Shown piece after piece: positions 35,164 to 46,610 of a DNA stretch of 64,000 nucleotides. Numbering within the stretch: position 1 is the stretch's first letter; every line of letters starts with the position of its first letter. Origin of the DNA: Rhynchosporium graminicola (taxonomy: Eukaryota > Ascomycota > Leotiomycetes > Helotiales > Ploettnerulaceae); NCBI GenBank assembly GCA_900074885.1, contig FJUW01000035.1:496001-560000 (forward strand), written 5' to 3'. The notes below the pieces were generated by a model. The model saw only the letters and a program-made list of their open reading frames with translations, was not told where the DNA came from and did no database searches. Made by a program: the position numbers and the translations under genes.

Positions 35164-35661
35164 TTTCCATTCAATTCTTTTCCTCTCTTCTCCAAGATCC
35201 CATGCGAATTTCGAGTCATAATATGGAAGCGCGTCCAAACATCTGAGCGCCGAGTCATAGGCGACACCCATATAGCCAGAGATGAAGGCGGCAACCAGGC
35301 GACGGCAGTGTTCAGCTCGAATACACCAAGTTCACCACTACTGCGAGTCAATCAAGAGACCCGAGAAACTTGGATCAATCGTTACGATATCATTTTTCAA
35401 GACCGTCGCTGCTCTGTATGCCGTAACTATGTTGGTTTCGATATTGACATCGTCGTCATCCCTGACATGATAACTCGGGTTGAGACCACATATCCTCGCA
35501 CGACCTCCGCGTATTGCCTACTCATCTCAACTCAATCTTCGGCAGATGCAATAGCATCGGAATACACCCTGGACCTTCATATTGTCTGGAACGTGATTTA
35601 TTCACTGATTTGCTCGGGCCCGGGCCATATACTCTTGAAATTACAATTTACTCCATTTTAA
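35164..35661 (+). pseudogene. 2EXR-domain gene remnant, copy 1
   Basis: The frame is open after a TAA at 35161 and has no ATG before the domain. It opens with FPLFSKIPCEFRVIIWKR, a match to the fungal 2EXR domain start (F..FpxLPxElRlxIWxxa), and continues through RVNQETRETWINRY, the expected second motif (v.xESRexaLxxY), and a Phe-Asp-Ile-Asp stretch typical of the end of the domain. Either a 5' exon is missing or the copy is dead. The in-frame TAA directly before the domain favours a pseudogene or an intron over that position. Confidence 0.6.
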
Positions 35662-35859
35662 AGCGACTTCATTAGTGAAGATCACCCTTGTTTGCGTGAC
35701 TGTAAGTCTCTGGCACAAGTAAAACGTAATTCTCGACAACAGCAAAGGCCTCCAATTTTAAAATAAACAGAATGGCATTAATCTGGAAGTTCGCTGCCAG
35801 TATCCGTCGCAGAGTTGAATTCCGAACCGATATAACCAGAAATTGAATGCCAATCTACG

Positions 35860-36432
35860 CTGAATCTTGAAGTCGAATTCGCAAGCTCCTTCAATCTTCC
35901 ACACAAATAAAGAGAGCCAGAAGGTTGGTATGGCGAGCTGTGAAGTCATCATACAAGACAAGCACATCTCAGCTATCCGCAAATACGTCAATTCCAATCT
36001 CGATGTGTTCGTCTTTCCGACTCTCACTCAGGAGACACAAATCAGGGGAACGCTTGTCATCTCTGACAACCTGAGATCAATTTTCCGCAGAGTCAAGAAC
36101 GTGGAACTAGATATCGAGCATTCAAGATGGGCTTTGGACTATACAGCGGCTTTTTCTAAGTCTGCTGACGTGGTCAGGCGCGTAATTTACTTCTGTAAAT
36201 TCAAGAGCCTAGAGGAGCTGTGTTTGAAATCTATTTACCCAACTATACATTCCCACGATCTCTTTGGGACACGTCTTGTCTTCTCCACAAATTTCTGTCG
36301 ATTTCATTCCAAAGGCTAATTCTCATTTTGGATAGGGACAAGCACAAGAAGGGCTGCATGACACCCGAGAAGCGGGCTGCGAAGGAAAAGAGACGCCCCA
36401 GTCCATTCGGCATGATTATGATGAATCTCTAG
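35860..36432 (+). pseudogene. 2EXR-related gene remnant, copy 2 (frameshifted)
   Basis: The frame from about 35867 to 36319 repeats the second half of copy 1 with divergence: HTNKESQKVG against RVNQETRETW, VIIQDKHISAIRKYV against IIFQDRRCSVCRNYV, and DVFVFPTLT against DIVVIPDMI. The first 2EXR motif is missing or broken by stops upstream. After the stop at 36319 a second frame carries a plausible C-terminus (KGCMTPEKRAAKEKRR) ending at 36432, so a frameshift is likely. It is tandem to copy 1, same strand, with about 200 bp between them. Confidence 0.55.
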
Positions 36433-38162
36433 GTTCCTAGAGCGCGTAGTCTACGGGGACTAGATATGGCCGCTTTGATACGTAATGGTACATGTTTGCT
36501 TCAAGTCTAAGAACCTGATCTTTTGCTGTTGAGTTCATCTACAGAGTCCAAACGATTACGTAGCTTTCAAATAAAATACTTTTATATGCTAAAATAACTT
36601 TAATGCTGTTGTCGTTCTCTGAGATGTGTAAATTAATGAATTAGATCTCATGCTCGATCACTCCTCCAGTTACCAAACTCATTCCTCCACTTCCTGATTT
36701 CTTGATCTTGCTTAGCCATGTGGTACTACCTCACGAAATTTAAATCTAAGCTAGCAGAACTTCGAAGAGAACCCATCAAATCATTCTTGACGCTTCTTGA
36801 GTTGCAACACGATCTCAAAGCCAAAGCAATGACATCTTCCCAAGTCTCGAGCCTCGCCCTTTCGCTCTTCTCGAGAATACCCTAGCGTCGCGCGGGTGGA
36901 GGGTCCGTGTTCTAGCATTCGAAGCTGATTTTCCATTCTTTCCTCGACTTCGACTTCCTCGATAACTGCTATAGCAAAAAACACAGTCAGTGCGTCGTCG
37001 CAGTGATTAATACGGGGGGAAAAGCATGTCTCGGGACTCTTCGAAGGTTACTCTAAAAATGGATTTCAATTATGATTCTGCAGATACAGGCCAGCATGTA
37101 TTCCGGCTATTGAGCGACGCTCTCGATTCCAGTTTTGATACGTCTTGCGGATTAGGCTATTACCAGGAAAGGATACGCTCGAAGCTAAGGTGTTGAAATT
37201 GATGATAGAAAGAATTATATCTCTAATGCTAGAAGTTTATCGGTGCCGCTGCGTAAAGCCACTGCGTTATCCTGAAATTTTCTGCCTGGTTATTAATAAC
37301 CCGAAGGAATATGGTAAAGTTGATTGACCTGAAGCCGCTCCTTGCTACACATTCGAATTGACTTTTACTTCCAGATGCTGCAACTATTGGCCTTGAGGTT
37401 TCTTCCTATGAATTCGCCCATCCTAAGTTCTGCTAATTTAGCTGCAATACCAGTAGAAACCAACACGATGTTGATATCTTTGTCTAAAACTTTTAGACCA
37501 AATCTAGTGGCTCCTTACCATCTGTAAGGTAGGGCTCCCTCGGAGGTGAATTGTGATATCCTTAAGTCCAGTACTAACCTTGGAATCTCTGTCTCGCGCG
37601 GATGCCAGACTTTAAATCAATGTGTAGCCCGAGACGTAAAGAGATGGAAAGCGGTATGACATCTTGCCACTAGCGGTCATTTCCAGGCACTAGTGTTTTT
37701 GTGGCTACAAAAGCTACTGACTGCTCGCGCCCCTCCGCTCTCCCAACATCGTCGACGGAATGCAGCAAAGACCCCACTCAACTTCGAGTCTAAGTCAACT
37801 GAAGCTGAGTAAGCTTTTGGCACACTTATTTACTTCCATTGACTTGACCTGCAGCGTTACTCTTTCAGCCTTCCTTTCAGCGACACCTCTGCGAAACAAC
37901 ATCTAGAAAAAAAAAACGACAAATTCAAAAGATTCCCTCAGTCCCAGGTGAGCCGATACCTCATGCTATCTTTTTTTTTTTAGCTTTTTGCTAGACGTTG
38001 GATATGCAAATCTGTTTACCAACTGCTCTCCACCAATAGCAGACTGTATCGATTCCGAGGCCTACCCGCGAGCCGAAGCCTTCTTTTCAAACACAGCCAA
38101 TCGAGTCAGCGACAATTCAAGACCCGAGGACAAATCACAAGCCATCATTCTTGATTGTCACT
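36433..38162. other. Intergenic with unrecognised short frames
   Basis: About 1.7 kb between 2EXR copy 2 and the intact 2EXR frame. A short ATG frame starts near 37027 (MSRDSSKVTLKMDFNYD, 57 codons). A GTGAGC...TTTTTTTTTTTAG stretch at about 37948-37982 resembles an intron and might belong to the 5' UTR of the next gene. Nothing else is supportable. Confidence 0.4.
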
Positions 38163-38750
38163 ATGGCTTCGAGTTTTAATATGTCCTCAATTGTCATGTG
38201 GACAGTTACTTTCACGCTCCGAGTAATGACTGAATTCCTCCCCGACCTCAACCAAGAACTCTTTGTCCAAACCTTCGGCATCCTCACACAATTCCATCCC
38301 TTCATACGCCTACCTTTAGAACTCCGCCTTCATATCTGGCGTCTCGGTATGCCAAAAGGTCGCCACTTTGCGCTCCCCAGCTTCCGCCTCAGTGGCCCTA
38401 AGTTTCTAGGCCCCCACAATCCCGCAACCACCTACGCTTACCGGAAAAGCTACACTGAGACACTCCGATTCTTCAATGTCTTTCAATGGGATTTGTTGAG
38501 TCTATTTTATATCGGACCCAGCCCCCAAGGCATTGCTGTAAGACAATACTGCAGCCGGGCCGTCCTATTCAATTCAGTTAACGACACCGTGACTTCGACC
38601 ATGAGCGACGTCTTCAGCACTACCGATATCGTCGACCCGACCTGTGTTGTACTCTGGTTCTCTCCCCAGGAAACTACTTCGAAGCTATTCATACATTTGA
38701 GGTACGCAGAGCGAGATGGTGCGCTTTGCCTGACAAAACCAACGCTTTAG
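38163..38750 (+). CDS. 2EXR domain-containing protein
   Basis: The frame has 195 codons from the ATG at 38163. Residues about 42-65 read FHPFIRLPLELRLHIWRLGM, then KGRHFALPSF, a clear 2EXR domain start, a domain very common in Helotiales and other Pezizomycotina, of unknown biochemical role. The second motif (YRKSYTETLRFF) fits an altered v.xESRexaLxxY. The frame ends at KPTL, shorter than many 2EXR proteins (often 250-400 residues), so the C-terminus may be truncated, possibly linked to the transposon block that starts about 145 bp downstream. An upstream non-coding exon is possible. Confidence 0.7.
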   Translation: MASSFNMSSIVMWTVTFTLRVMTEFLPDLNQELFVQTFGILTQFHPFIRLPLELRLHIWRLGMPKGRHFALPSFRLSGPKFLGPHNPATTYAYRKSYTETLRFFNVFQWDLLSLFYIGPSPQGIAVRQYCSRAVLFNSVNDTVTSTMSDVFSTTDIVDPTCVVLWFSPQETTSKLFIHLRYAERDGALCLTKPTL

Positions 38751-38895
38751 CAAGCTTAACAGGTCTTCAGAACACCGAATATAATTTTTCATAAAATAAC
38801 TTTTTACTTACTTCGTACAAGTTAGAATTAATCAACATTCGGTATCTGTGCACGACTCTAGGTGATTCTAGTAGCTTCGGGGTTATAGGGGTTTA
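38751..38895. other. Boundary between gene-bearing and transposon DNA
   Basis: Composition changes here. Left of it CpA, TpG and TGG are normal. Right of it the sequence becomes TpA-rich and poor in CpA/TpG, with TAG and TAA in every frame. Confidence 0.6.
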
Positions 38896-40118
38896 AGCAG
38901 GGGGGGAATCTAATAAGATAATAATGCAAATTCGCCGTATTTACTACTAGAAATACTAGAATTAACCATAGAGTCGACATATAATATACCTATACTAAAA
39001 ACGCCACGAAAACAGACTTCACGAGATAATCTATTACGATATAAGACTCTCTACTTCGAGGCCGGCTAGACTTAAGACTAAATTGCCTTATAATTAAACC
39101 TTACTCGAGTATAAGTCTAGTACGCTTTATCTTATCGATTAACTCCTTAAAGTCACTCTCGAGGCCGAAAGGTATACCTAAATACTCTGTAAAAGAAGTG
39201 TCTAATAGACTGGGTTACTACTTCGAAGGCAAATCGGCGTACTCTATAAGATCAAATACCCTCGCTTCTAAGGTGGGATTATAAGTTATAAGCTATTCGA
39301 ACAGCTTTTAAGAAGGAAGATTATACCCGTCGAATTGCTCGTCGAAAACTAGTCCTTACCTATATCAATAAGGTCTAAAGGCTTCAATAGGCTATCGAGC
39401 ACGAGAATTAGACTGAAGATCAGTAGTTTTCGATCTATTAGAGTAACGAGACTTAAGTATAACCTAGGAAGTATACGAAGGACTAGATTACTCGAAAGAT
39501 AAGAGAGGAAGAGCTCTTTTATAACGATTACGTAGCTAATCGATATTAAAAGAAGATCAGGTAGATATTCTAGGGGACGATTTCGGGGAGGTATAGCTAC
39601 TATAAAAGAGTATTTTAAGAGAAAGACTAAGAGATAATAAATACCGGTTCGTACTCAGGTATTTTAATACCGAAGATTCAAGAGATACTCGAGGAGTTTC
39701 TAGACCTTGAATTTTAATAAGATAACGCTAAAGGTTACGCTGCTACGTTTACTTATAAGGTATTCGAAGCTATTAGAATTAAGCCTATCTACTAGCCTCT
39801 AAATAGTCCCGATTTGAATCCTATTAAGATAATTTAGGATGAAATAAAGGATTAGATCGAAAGAAATTATCTAGAGGTATATAATTCATATAAACGTCTA
39901 CAAGGAGTAATATAAGAAGCCTAGGAAGCAGTTATATACGAGAGAATTAAGGAATTAATTCGTGAAATGCTACGAAGATATAAGGCAGTGATAGAAGCAC
40001 AGGGAGGCTATATAAAGTACTAGGGAATTTATATAAAGCAGTATTACTAAGATCTATAAAGTATAAGGCTCGTAGGGGCCTAGCGCTCAGACTATAATTA
40101 TTAATTAATTCCCCCAAG
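38896..40118 (+). mobile_element. Degenerate Tc1/mariner-type element
   Basis: The element is about 1.22 kb. The left end (GGGGGGGAAT, 38900-38909) and right end (AATTCCCCC, 40108-40115) are imperfect inverted repeats, each flanked by TA, the Tc1/mariner target. The plus strand carries transposase remnants in one frame broken by many stops. The last third of a DDE_3-type transposase is clear, with DNAKGYAA near 39718 and NSPDLNPIKII near 39805, then a helical tail ending before 40021. Most stops fall where the family has Trp, consistent with RIP. Inactive. Confidence 0.8.
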
Positions 40119-40585
40119 TACGAAGTATAATAACTTGATTTTAATACTAAATTAATTATAGGTATCGATATACTCTAGATCTAGAAGGGTATTACGTATA
40201 TCTCTCGCGTTCGCTGCGAAATCACGAAATACCTCCTTCTATGTGTAACGGGGTTGAGGTTAGGCTCACACCAACTACGCTATCTGGACCAAAAGATCAC
40301 AATATTCAGCGCATGCTGAATATGCCCAACACCGTACATATACAACCGACTATCACGTGACCATTACACTACGCCTTTATCGCGATCTCCTTAAGAGGAT
40401 AATAATAACCTCTTTACTAAGGAGTAAGATATAATATCTCTATCTAATCTTAACTAGTATACTACTAGACGTCGAAAGATTATTACTAATAATATCCCTT
40501 CTTCTCGTATCTCACTTAGTACTAGTATACTTATTAGCTCTATATCGAAGGCTCTCTCTAGCTATTTCGCTACTCTCTTGTAACG
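40119..40585. other. AT-rich sequence between elements
   Basis: This includes a less AT-rich segment from 40246 (TGTAACGGGGTTGAGG) to about 40380 that could be a solo or truncated repeat end. A CACGTGA-containing stretch here resembles, inverted, one at about 44215, but the match is short. No gene. Confidence 0.35.
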
Positions 40586-41045
40586 TGTTGGATTTATAAC
40601 CAGTACCTTGGTCAGTTCTGCCTGCATTAGCATATACACCCTGTACCTTGTCAGTACATGTTCTTAGTACCTAGTTCAGTACCTTGCCCATGTACCTTGT
40701 TGTACCTGGCACCTACACCCTGTACCTTGTCAATAGCCTGTACCCTGCATACTCTATTAGAGTTACTATGAAGGTTCTCGATAGAGTTTTACTACTCTCT
40801 ATTACGTATATCGTACTTCTAGAGGTTTCTACTGACGTACTACTAACGTAGTATGATTCTATAGTATACGTGTCCTCTTCTATGGAGTTCTGTATTACGT
40901 AGTATAGAATATTCTAGAGAGCTCATATAGCTATATAAGTAGCTAGAATCTCTCCTGTAGTTAGCTCTCTTTAAGCAATCAAAGCAAGTCAAATTAATCA
41001 CCTATTATTCTGACCTTTAGCCGATTTCCACTCTCAATTTTCACA
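40586..41045 (+). repeat. 5' LTR of the gapped copia element
   Basis: 460 bp, starting TGTTGGATTT and ending TTTTCACA. It holds several copies of a CTGTACCTTG-type word between 40620 and 40750. It is preceded by the TAACG target duplication. Confidence 0.9.
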
Positions 41046-41780
41046 TAGTAGTAATTCACTCAGTGAAATCAGCTAATCAGACGCTTCCTTCGATCGATCT
41101 CGCCTAAACTCGCTTCCGTTACTCCTTACCGATAAAGGAGCTTCCTGATCAGGCGTTACTTAGTTGTTTTCAACGACTCTTTCGCTTAGAGCTAGCTAGT
41201 AAGCTAGCCCCTTTGAGCCCTACTAACACGGCTATAGCGAATCAGACTCGTAGCCCTTAACCCTAAGACGAAGTTGCAGGGAAATTATAACTTATAACCT
41301 CTCGAAGCCTTTAGAAGTGGAGACGACCTAGTGACCCTAGGTACGAAGGCTAAGATCTTATTCCGGGGTGCCCATATCTACTACCGACTTAGTTTAGAAG
41401 CTAGGCCTCGTTGCGTAGTAGGGCGTGGCTTCTGATTCGCTACTAGTCTGGCATAAATTATAGGTCGGCTAATATAGGCTACTATTAAGTATAAGAAGCT
41501 ATCCTCGGAGAGGGTTACTTAATAGTAGTACTTAAGGCGCTATGAGGTAAAACTGGGCCTAGTAGTAAGGTCAATTCAATAGCAAATACGACAGACATAG
41601 TTGCCGTATACTACTATTGATTTTGACTAAGCGAAAAACTCGGTAAGATAGCAAGCTCGGCGTAGCTACTATCTTTTTCAAGGGCAAGATAAGGTTAGTG
41701 TCTTTTCAAGCTACTTAGTAGCTTATACGAGTAAAACTCGTACTTATAAAGACCTCTTAGTACTTAGTACTATTAAACTG

Positions 41781-42771
41781 CATATACGGAATTATATCTT
41801 CCTTTAAGGGAGATAAGCTAGTAGGCCGCTCTAACTATATAGAGTAGCTTAATGCGGCTAGCCTCTACTTAGAGGTAAACGGCTATATATCTTATATTAA
41901 CAGTACTGAGACTAAGCCTAGCCGAGCTCTCTACTTCAAGTCAGAAGAACGTATTAACGCGCAAGGCAAAAAGAGAATAGATTATACTTCTTACTCTCCG
42001 GAGCTAGCGATTAAATACTATAAGAGACTAGCTGATTTTAAGCGTGCAAATAAGAAAGCTTTAGGCGCTATTAAGTCGATTATATCACTTGAAAACCTCG
42101 ATAGATTTAAGGATAAGACTAGCGCAAAAGACCTATAGGAAGCTATTATAGCTACCTACGGTTCTACTAGCCTAGAGGAGATCAGTAGGTATATAAATCG
42201 TATTGTCGATAATACTTACTCCTCTTATAAGAATATAGACGAGTATACTAGCGTAATTCAAGCTAGTTCAGTCTACCTAAAGCAGCTCAAGTGTGAGATT
42301 CCAAAGCCTATACTAGCTAGCCTTATATTTAAAGGTTTACCTAGTTCTTTTGATTCTTTTGCTTCTAGGAAGTAAAAAGAAATCTCTAATAACATTTCTT
42401 CTATCGATATAGAAGGTTTAATAAGAGATCTTATATCAGAAGAGGCTAGAATGAATACTTCTACCGATTTACAAGCTAATAGGGCTTTTAAGGGGAAGAA
42501 TTCGAAAGGCAGTAAGAAGTGTGGTCACTGTAATAAAACAAACCATATAGAGGCAAATTGCCATATAAAGCACCCTGAGCTTATACCTAATAAATCGACT
42601 AAGAAGAAGTCGAAAGGTAAAAGCGCTAAAGAATCAAAAGAGGAGTCTACTAAGGCCCTTATAAGTTCCTTCAGTAGTACTAGCAGTAGTAGTAGTTGTA
42701 GTAGTACAGCAGATCAAGCTTACGCTACTATATATAACTATAGAATAGTACTCGATTCTGGCGCTTCTGAG
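41781..42771 (+). pseudogene. Copia gag with in-frame stops, running into protease
   Basis: One frame runs from about 41790 to the gap with only three stops: TAG at 41845, TAG at 42136 and TAA at 42373. All three fall where related gags usually carry Trp. A CCHC zinc knuckle (CGHCNKTNHIEANC, at about 42521-42562) is intact, followed by a lysine-rich linker and a Ser-rich run. The frame reaches LDSGAS, the retropepsin active site, just before the N run. Lightly mutated compared with the elements further right. Confidence 0.85.
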
Positions 42772-43636
42772 NNNNNNNNNNNNNNNNNNNNNNNNNNNNN
42801 NNNNNNNNNNNNNNNNNNNNNNNNNNNNNNNNNNNNNNNNNNNNNNNNNNNNNNNNNNNNNNNNNNNNNNNNNNNNNNNNNNNNNNNNNNNNNNNNNNNN
42901 NNNNNNNNNNNNNNNNNNNNNNNNNNNNNNNNNNNNNNNNNNNNNNNNNNNNNNNNNNNNNNNNNNNNNNNNNNNNNNNNNNNNNNNNNNNNNNNNNNNN
43001 NNNNNNNNNNNNNNNNNNNNNNNNNNNNNNNNNNNNNNNNNNNNNNNNNNNNNNNNNNNNNNNNNNNNNNNNNNNNNNNNNNNNNNNNNNNNNNNNNNNN
43101 NNNNNNNNNNNNNNNNNNNNNNNNNNNNNNNNNNNNNNNNNNNNNNNNNNNNNNNNNNNNNNNNNNNNNNNNNNNNNNNNNNNNNNNNNNNNNNNNNNNN
43201 NNNNNNNNNNNNNNNNNNNNNNNNNNNNNNNNNNNNNNNNNNNNNNNNNNNNNNNNNNNNNNNNNNNNNNNNNNNNNNNNNNNNNNNNNNNNNNNNNNNN
43301 NNNNNNNNNNNNNNNNNNNNNNNNNNNNNNNNNNNNNNNNNNNNNNNNNNNNNNNNNNNNNNNNNNNNNNNNNNNNNNNNNNNNNNNNNNNNNNNNNNNN
43401 NNNNNNNNNNNNNNNNNNNNNNNNNNNNNNNNNNNNNNNNNNNNNNNNNNNNNNNNNNNNNNNNNNNNNNNNNNNNNNNNNNNNNNNNNNNNNNNNNNNN
43501 NNNNNNNNNNNNNNNNNNNNNNNNNNNNNNNNNNNNNNNNNNNNNNNNNNNNNNNNNNNNNNNNNNNNNNNNNNNNNNNNNNNNNNNNNNNNNNNNNNNN
43601 NNNNNNNNNNNNNNNNNNNNNNNNNNNNNNNNNNNN
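42772..43636. other. Assembly gap (865 N)
   Basis: A run of N inside the copia element. It removes all of pol after the protease start and roughly the first 150 bp of the 3' LTR. Frames spanning it are meaningless. Confidence 0.99.
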
Positions 43637-43950
43637 AATAGCCTGTACCCTGCATACTCTATTAGAGTTACCATGAAGGTTCTCGATAGAGTTTTACTAC
43701 TCTCTATTACGTATATCGTACTTCTAGAGGTTTCTACTGACGTACTACTGACGTAGTATGATTCTACAGTATACGTGTCCTCTTCTATGGAGTTCTGTAT
43801 TACGTAGTATAGAATATTCTAGAGAGCTCACATAGCTATATAAGTAGCTAGAATCTCTCCTGTAGTTAGCTCTCTTCAAGCAATCAAAGCAAGTCAAATT
43901 GATAACCTATTATTCTGACCTTTGGCCGATTTCCACCCTCAATTTTCATA
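43637..43950 (+). repeat. 3' LTR of the gapped copia element (partial)
   Basis: It matches 5' LTR positions from about 40732 to the end (AATAGCCTGTACCC to TTTTCATA) with scattered transitions. The terminal CACA of the 5' copy is CATA here. The TAACG target duplication follows. Confidence 0.9.
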
Positions 43951-43955
43951 TAACG

Positions 43956-45081
43956 TTCCTGGTTCTGACTAGTACGCGGTGTACAGGCTCGTCGGTTAGT
44001 ATTAGCTATAAAGTAAAATAAATAAGAAATTTGGTTCTTAATTAGAATTAAGATATTATAAGCAGGTATTAATTACTATATGAATTTGAGCACGAAGCTC
44101 CTATCTAATAGCAGAAGTGCTAGTCTTATATAGAACTTTCGTTCCCTTATATTAGCTATATAAGACTGTCTTATAGAGCTTATAAGCTCTTGCGACCTAT
44201 CTAGTAGTCTAGTGTATCACGTGATCCTGGATTACCTATAGCTATAATACTATTATTACTTTAATATAGGTAGATATATAGTACTACTTACTAGTTTATA
44301 CTATAACTATATTAGTACTTTTCCTCTAATAGTACTAACTCTTTTCTGATACTAAAACTCGTCTAGTATATACTACTAAGTAGTACTATTAGTATTCTAG
44401 TACTAGGACGGTTTTTGATACTAAGAACTATACCGGTTCGTGATACTATTCCCTTTCTGCTTTAGCGTATCCCTACGCTTAAGTATACCTAAGGAAATAT
44501 CGACGACTACTTATAGCTATTTCCTTCTTTTATTATACCCTCTAAACATTTAACTAAACGAGTTAATTATATTATACTCAGAAGATAAATAGAATTAAGT
44601 AATAAAATTATAGTACTATATACTAGATATAAAAAGGCGGAATATAAAGAGTATATATCGCCTCGCGATCCTAAACTAACTAGATATAGTTATTACGCCT
44701 AACTGAATAAATCCTGCGATATTCGTATAAGGAACCGGATACCTATAGCTTCCGAATAGGAGAGTCTAGATTCCTAAATCGAAAAATTAGAGGATAAGGA
44801 AGACTTAGCTATAGCCGAGTTCTATATGCGAATTATAAGGTTAAAGAAATAGAAACGTTTCTTATACGAAAAGCGGCAAAAGATAATTACTACTAGTTTA
44901 AATTTAATAGCTAAGCTCGATGCTCTTAAAGCTTTAGAAAAAGAAGAAAAGAAGAAACTAGAAAAGAAGAAAGCGCTTAACGAAGCTAAGCTAGCAGGCG
45001 CGGAACCCTCTAGTTCCGACGTTCCTATCGACCTCTCATTCGACCCGACAGTCGATTTTCCTTTCGACCCTATAGACTTAC
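43956..45081. other. Remnant sequence between elements, with a degenerate plus-strand frame
   Basis: From about 44770 to 45076 the plus strand reads a helical, Lys/Glu-rich segment (LDALKALEKEEKKKLEKKK) followed by a Pro/Asp-rich tail. Such tails are seen in proteins of unknown role near fungal transposons. There are several stops upstream. The 91-codon minus-strand frame at 45097-44822 is its shadow. The remnant is cut by the copia element that starts at 45082. Confidence 0.4.
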
Positions 45082-45261
45082 TATCGTACACTTTCACCTG
45101 TTATATATAGTCACGTTATGTCTGATCACCTGCACAGCCTAGTATATACTCATATGATCTCCTCATATATTTAAAGTAAGCTTTTTCTCTTTCTTCTGAA
45201 GAGATAATACTCTCTATAATTAATATTTAGAGATAATTATAATTTTCCTATCTCCTGATTC
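45082..45261 (+). repeat. 5' LTR of copia element A, left part
   Basis: 180 bp that match 62829-63008 with mostly transition differences. It ends at GATTC, the target duplicated by the next insertion. The right part of this LTR is at 53603-53653. Confidence 0.88.
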
Positions 45262-45463
45262 TGTGACAGCGCATAGTATACGTGGCAGATACGGGCCAGT
45301 ATCGGTGCCTTAGGCATACCCTCCTTATATATATAGAAGGTGCAGACTCCTTTAGAGCTCTATATCTTTCTGTTTCTTTCGTATTAGACTATATAAGATC
45401 GCTCTTAGCCTCCCTACTTATTTATTCTTACTTATATACCGCCTTAAGTCTTATATTATTATA
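45262..45463 (+). repeat. 5' LTR of element B
   Basis: 202 bp, starting TGTGACAGCGCATAG. The same LTR occurs at 53396-53597 and, inverted, at 57039-57240 and 58192-58393. The short frame 45282-45467 is the LTR itself, not a gene. Confidence 0.9.
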
Positions 45464-46375
45464 TTAAATAGAAAGATTAAGACTACTAAGGATAATATTA
45501 AATAATATCTCACTTAGAAAATTCGATTCGCACGTATAACTACTAGGGAGCTCTTCGCTAAGTTATCTCTACTTACTTTAGATTTTCGGAATTACACGGA
45601 AATAGTTAGTACTATTAATTACGAATTCGATAGTTAGGTTTTTAAAAGAGCTAAGATTCTAGAGATCTCTTAGATAGCTAGGAATTTAAATATAATTTAG
45701 CCTTAGAAGTACTAGTATTACTGCGAAGTCACTCTCGGATACTTCGAAACTCGTTCTTTTATACGTACGAAGTAAAATAGCAGACGAATTTTAAGTAGAA
45801 ACTTCCCTATAAGCCCTAATATTTATTAACTTCTTACCCGACTTTAACCTTCCGAAAGTAGCTCTAATAGCGAAAAACCTTACTTTTAGGCTAGGACGAA
45901 GTAGCTTATTACCTTAGCGGAAATTATCGGAATTCGACTTATAATCCCTATACCTTAGTATAATTTATCTCCCTTAGCAGAATCGACCTCCCTCTACTAG
46001 AACCTTTAATTTAATACTTTCTATATCTACTTAATAAAGATATCTAACTCTCTTTAATCTTTTAGCTTCTTTAGAATTCGATTTCGACTTTTGCTTCTTC
46101 TATAACTTTTAAGTATTCTATTACTTTCGCTTAGTCTCGCTTACCTAATGCTATACCTCCTAAGAAGGCTCAGCTAGCTCCTACGGCTTCACCGGAATAC
46201 TCTCGCAGCCCCTCCGATTCTGTACTTACTATAGAATTACTTTAATCGATTAAAGACTATTAATTATAGATAGAATCGACTACTCGGGAGCTTTCTATTA
46301 GTATTAGTCGCATCGAACAGATATTTGCCGAGTTTTTACGTACTTAGGCATAATCGATGAACCTTAGACCTTTAG

Positions 46376-46610
46376 TGTGACGACTAGTCAGGTTTGGAGG
46401 TTTCTCCCTATTAGTAGGAACACTTACTGCTAAGCGAGATTATACGAGTAGAGTTTAGGGGCCCCTTTTCATATATATACTTCCCTTCACTCTCTACTTC
46501 TTTACTCCTTAGTTATAGATTCTTAAGTGATTCTTACTACTTTATATTTATAGTAATATGAGGTCTTATTACTTAGGTAGTTTTAAGACCTTTCTAGAGT
46601 AAGCGTCATA
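46376..46610 (+). repeat. 5' LTR of gypsy element C
   Basis: 235 bp, aligned end to end with 52705-52939. Differences are nearly all C/T or G/A. It ends GTCATA where the 3' copy has GTCACA. Confidence 0.92.

Larger units (their letters stand above)
40581..43955 (+). mobile_element. Ty1/copia LTR retrotransposon with assembly gap, TSD TAACG
   Basis: The 5' LTR is 40586-41045 (460 bp, TGTTGG...CACA). The 3' LTR is partly lost in the gap and visible at 43637-43950. Direct repeats TAACG at 40581-40585 and 43951-43955 are the target duplication, so the two ends belong together. Internal sequence encodes gag up to the start of protease (VLDSGASE) at the gap. The two LTR copies differ by roughly ten changes over about 310 bp, mostly C/T and G/A, with more T and A in the 5' copy. 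The 865-base run of N is too short for the missing integrase, reverse transcriptase and RNase H. Confidence 0.92.

Noticed and set aside
40246..40380. Possible rRNA or tRNA gene because of the less AT-rich block
   Set aside because: No tRNA A/B boxes with a foldable cloverleaf and no rRNA-conserved words could be found.
42451..43674. Very long frames across the N run
   Set aside because: They are open only because N codons contain no stops. Real coding evidence ends at 42771.
44822..45097. 91-codon minus-strand Ser/Phe-rich frame
   Set aside because: It is the shadow of a Lys/Glu-rich plus-strand remnant and ends inside the LTR of element A.
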